Position numbers and translations under genes: made by a program. Of a stretch of DNA of 19,280 bases, positions 17,160-19,280 are shown one piece after another. The stretch is from Thiomonas sp. (lineage in GTDB: Bacteria > Pseudomonadota > Gammaproteobacteria > Burkholderiales > Burkholderiaceae_C). Position 1 is the stretch's first letter, and every line of letters begins with the position of its first letter. Below the pieces are notes generated by a model. The model made no database searches. It was not told the DNA's origin and worked only from the letters and a program-made list of their open reading frames with translations. The DNA is taken from contig JAQTVS010000012.1 of NCBI GenBank assembly GCA_028706735.1, forward strand, positions 1-19,280, written 5' to 3'.

Positions 17160-17770
17160 TGGGACTCGAATTCCTGATCACCTCACTGCTCGTCGTCGCA
17201 TCCCCGGGGACAGGCGTCCTGCTGACCTTGGCCGCGGGTCTGTCAAATGGCGTGCGCGGAGCCGTCGTCGCGGCACTTGGCTGCACACTCGGCATCCTGC
17301 CGCAGGCGCTGGTGGCCGTCACGGGGCTCGCCGCCGTGTTGCACGCCAGCAGCTTGGCATTCCAACTGCTCAAGATCGCGGGCGTGTGCTACCTGCTCTA
17401 TCTGGCATGGATGACATGGCGCAATCGGGGTGCGATGACGATCAACGCCAACACTCCGACCCGCTCTGACATGCAGATGATTCGGCACGCCGTCTTGATC
17501 AACCTTCTCAACCCCAAGCTGTCGATGTTCTTCGTCGCCTTCCTGCCGCAGTTCGTTCGCGCTGGCGACGCCAATCCAACGGGGACCATGCTGGAACTGT
17601 CGGCCACCTTCATGGCGATGACCTTCGGTGTGTTCATGCTTTACGGCACGTTCGCGGCAAAGGCGCGCATACACATCCTCTCGCGGCCCGCCGTCCTTCT
17701 CTGGATGCGCCGTGTCTTTGCGACAGCGTTCATCGGGCTGGGTCTGAAGCTGGCGCTCGTCCATCACTAA
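17159..17770 (+). CDS. LysE/RhtB-family amino acid exporter
   Basis: This 203-residue inner-membrane protein has about six membrane segments. The signature region is VASPGTGVLLTLAAGLSNG (about 14-32) followed by GAVVAALGCTLG; the second is INLLNPKLSMFFVAFLPQF. Members export amino acids or their analogues; the substrate here is unknown. ATG 17159 overlaps the previous stop codon by one base and has GGAAGG upstream, so expression depends on the B3/B4 gene. Together with the AraC-type regulator it completes a three-gene cassette. About 75 bases lie before the convergent ubiA stop, with only a weak GAGAC/GTCTC hairpin there. Confidence 0.93.
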   Translation: MGLEFLITSLLVVASPGTGVLLTLAAGLSNGVRGAVVAALGCTLGILPQALVAVTGLAAVLHASSLAFQLLKIAGVCYLLYLAWMTWRNRGAMTINANTPTRSDMQMIRHAVLINLLNPKLSMFFVAFLPQFVRAGDANPTGTMLELSATFMAMTFGVFMLYGTFAAKARIHILSRPAVLLWMRRVFATAFIGLGLKLALVHH

Positions 17771-17845
17771 ACAAGGCGAATAGCGGACAACAAATGAATG
17801 CGCCAAGGCATAGGACAGCCGCATGCCAGTCGCAGAGACTTTGTC

Positions 17846-18697
17846 TCAATTGATGTAGGCGAGCACGACTCCGACAAACATCGCCAATCCCAGATAGTGG
17901 TTGAGCCGGAAGGCGCGGAAGCATTGCGCCGGATCGCGATCGCGGATGAGGGTGTAGTGATGCGCGGCCTGCGCCGCAGCCGCGGCCACGCCCAGGAAGT
18001 AAGGCCAGCCCAGTTGCAGCGCCCAGCCCACGGCGGCCCATAGCGCGATGTAAGCGGCGTAGCTCGCCATCACCGCCGCCACGTCGGCCCGGCCGAAGGT
18101 GATGGCCGAGGTCTTGATGCCGACCTTGAGATCGTCTTCGCGGTCCACCATGGCGTATTCGGTGTCGTAGGCCAGCACCCAGAACAGATTGCCCAGCAGC
18201 AGCACCCAGGCGAGCAGCGGCACGTCGCCGCGCACGGCGGCGAAGGCCATGGGAATGCCGAAGCTGAAGGCCACGCCGAGATAGGCCTGCGGCAGCGCCA
18301 GCCAGCGCTTGGTGTAGGGGTAAGCGATGGCGATGAACAAGGCGGCGACCGACATCTGAATGGTCAGCGCATTGGTGGTGAGCACCAGGCCGAAGGCCGC
18401 GAGTGCGAGCGCCGCGCCGACGAGCAGCGCCTCGCGGGAAGACACCTTGCCTGATGTGACCGGGCGCTGCGCGGTGCGTCGCACGGCGCGGTCGAAGTCT
18501 TGATCGGCCACGTCGTTCACGGCGCAACCCGCCGAACGCATGAGAAACGTGCCCGCGATGAACACGACGACCAGCCACCAGCTCGGCCGGCCATCGCTGG
18601 CGATCCACAAGGCCGACAGACTCGGCCACAACAACAGGAGAGAACCGACCGGCTTGTCCCAACGGATCAAGGCCAGCCATAAGCGCAGACGTTCCAT
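17846..18697 (-). CDS. ubiA: 4-hydroxybenzoate polyprenyltransferase
   Basis: This 283-residue integral membrane enzyme attaches the polyprenyl chain to 4-hydroxybenzoate in ubiquinone synthesis. The N-terminal [18 protein letters not shown] is typical. The first Asp-rich motif [10 protein letters not shown] (about 61-70) and the second, [12 protein letters not shown] (about 178-189), bind the prenyl diphosphate through magnesium. About eight or nine hydrophobic segments follow the usual pattern. ATG 18697 has a weak ribosome binding site. Its neighbour dps, 54 bases upstream on the same strand, has no obvious functional link. Confidence 0.97.
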   Translation of the reverse strand: MERLRLWLALIRWDKPVGSLLLLWPSLSALWIASDGRPSWWLVVVFIAGTFLMRSAGCAVNDVADQDFDRAVRRTAQRPVTSGKVSSREALLVGAALALAAFGLVLTTNALTIQMSVAALFIAIAYPYTKRWLALPQAYLGVAFSFGIPMAFAAVRGDVPLLAWVLLLGNLFWVLAYDTEYAMVDREDDLKVGIKTSAITFGRADVAAVMASYAAYIALWAAVGWALQLGWPYFLGVAAAAAQAAHHYTLIRDRDPAQCFRAFRLNHYLGLAMFVGVVLAYIN

Positions 18698-18751
18698 GCG
18701 TGAATTATCGCCACGCAGGGAACGTCGATGAAACGGGCGAAGGAACGCTAA

Positions 18752-19255
18752 TCAGCCTTCGAGCAGCGAGCGCAGCATCCAGGCGGTTTTTTCGTGAATG
18801 TCCAGTCGCTGGGTCATCAGGTCGGCGGTGGGCTGGTCATTGACCTCGTCGGCCACGGTGAACACCGCCCGCGCCGTCTTGGCCACGGCCTCATGGCCCT
18901 TGACCAGAATGCCGATCATCTCCTGCGCCTTGGGCGGCTGCGCAGGCACGTCGGCCAGGCTGGAGCGGGAGCTAAAAGCCTGATAGGAGCCGGGCACGGA
19001 GAAGCCGAGCGCGCGGATGCGCTCGGCGATCGGATCGACCGCATTCCACAGCTCGGTGTACTGCTCCATGAACATGATGTGCAGGCTGTTGAACATCGGC
19101 CCGGTGACGTTCCAGTGGAAGTTGTGCGTGGTGAGATAGAGCGTGTAGGTGTCGGCCAGCAGATGCGAGAGCTGCTCGGCCACCTTGGCGCGGTCGTCAT
19201 CGGAAATGCCGATGTGAATCGGGGTCGATGAGGCATGCAGGGTGCTTTTACTCAT
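18752..19255 (-). CDS. dps: Dps-family DNA-binding ferritin-like protein
   Basis: This 167-residue protein belongs to the family whose twelve-subunit shells oxidise and store iron and shield DNA in stress. The ferroxidase residues His47 (in HNFHWNV), His59, Asp74 and Glu78 have exactly the spacing of the E. coli Dps site (12, 15, 4). LTTHNFHWNVTGPMFNSLHI and EQYTELWNAVDPIAERIRAL are strongly conserved. The N-terminus is short, with one Lys, so direct DNA binding is less sure than in E. coli Dps. ATG 19255 has AAAGGA upstream. The promoter lies beyond the window end, so regulation cannot be judged. Confidence 0.96.
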   Translation of the reverse strand: MSKSTLHASSTPIHIGISDDDRAKVAEQLSHLLADTYTLYLTTHNFHWNVTGPMFNSLHIMFMEQYTELWNAVDPIAERIRALGFSVPGSYQAFSSRSSLADVPAQPPKAQEMIGILVKGHEAVAKTARAVFTVADEVNDQPTADLMTQRLDIHEKTAWMLRSLLEG

Positions 19256-19280
19256 GGTGGTCGTTCCTTTTAGTCAGCTG

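Noticed and set aside
17835..17847. GAGAC-TTT-GTCTC hairpin as terminator of lysE or ubiA
   Set aside because: The stem is only five bases and overlaps the ubiA stop codon; there is no T run.

Overview
This 19.3 kb window is ordinary high-GC bacterial chromosome from the Betaproteobacteria, most likely order Burkholderiales. The support is the RecA sequence type, the order recA-recX-DUF2889-sucC-sucD-terC, the purE-purK-sua5 block, and a short intergenic repeat with a CTTGGGGC core of a kind I associate with this order. A Thiomonas-like organism is my guess, not something I can prove. There are no rRNA or tRNA genes, insertion sequences, phage genes or CRISPR arrays. Gene density is high and no gap exceeds 300 bases; the largest (712-941) holds a terminator and a tandem repeat.

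Layout. 1-711 is the 3' end of pyruvate kinase (+), followed by a terminator and two tandem copies of an 84-base repeat. From 942 to 9915 everything is on the minus strand, read here from right to left. An SGNH-esterase lipoprotein and an OmpW-type outer-membrane protein form one operon that ends in a strong terminator. Next come recA, behind a perfect LexA box, and recX. Then follow a DUF2889 gene, sucC and sucD (DUF2889 and sucC overlap by ATGA), and finally a TerC-family membrane protein, a PP2C phosphatase and an FHA-domain protein. From 10114 to 12853, also on the minus strand, lie sua5, purK and purE (purK and purE overlap by ATGA). The redox chaperone gene cnoX (+) sits divergent from purE and converges, at a bidirectional terminator, on a DJ-1/PfpI gene (-). 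purC (+) diverges from that gene.

Just 26 bases after purC begins a plus-strand cassette: an AraC-type regulator, a solo B3/B4 (PheRS editing-like) protein and a LysE-family exporter. The last two are fused by a one-base TGATG stop/start overlap, and a 16-base perfect-arm palindrome separates the regulator from the effector pair. ubiA and dps (both -) close the window.

Most genes are housekeeping: glycolysis and TCA cycle (pyk, sucCD), SOS recombination (recA, recX), purine synthesis (purC, purE, purK), tRNA t6A modification (sua5), ubiquinone (ubiA), and stress protection (dps, cnoX, DJ-1). The accessory signals worth attention are the AraC/B3-B4/LysE cassette, which looks like an inducible 'edit and export' module for an unwanted amino acid; the TerC-PP2C-FHA phospho-signalling cluster with no kinase in the window; the esterase/OmpW pair with a palindromic operator candidate; and the intergenic repeat found inside the DUF2889 coding sequence, where it encodes an in-frame linker.
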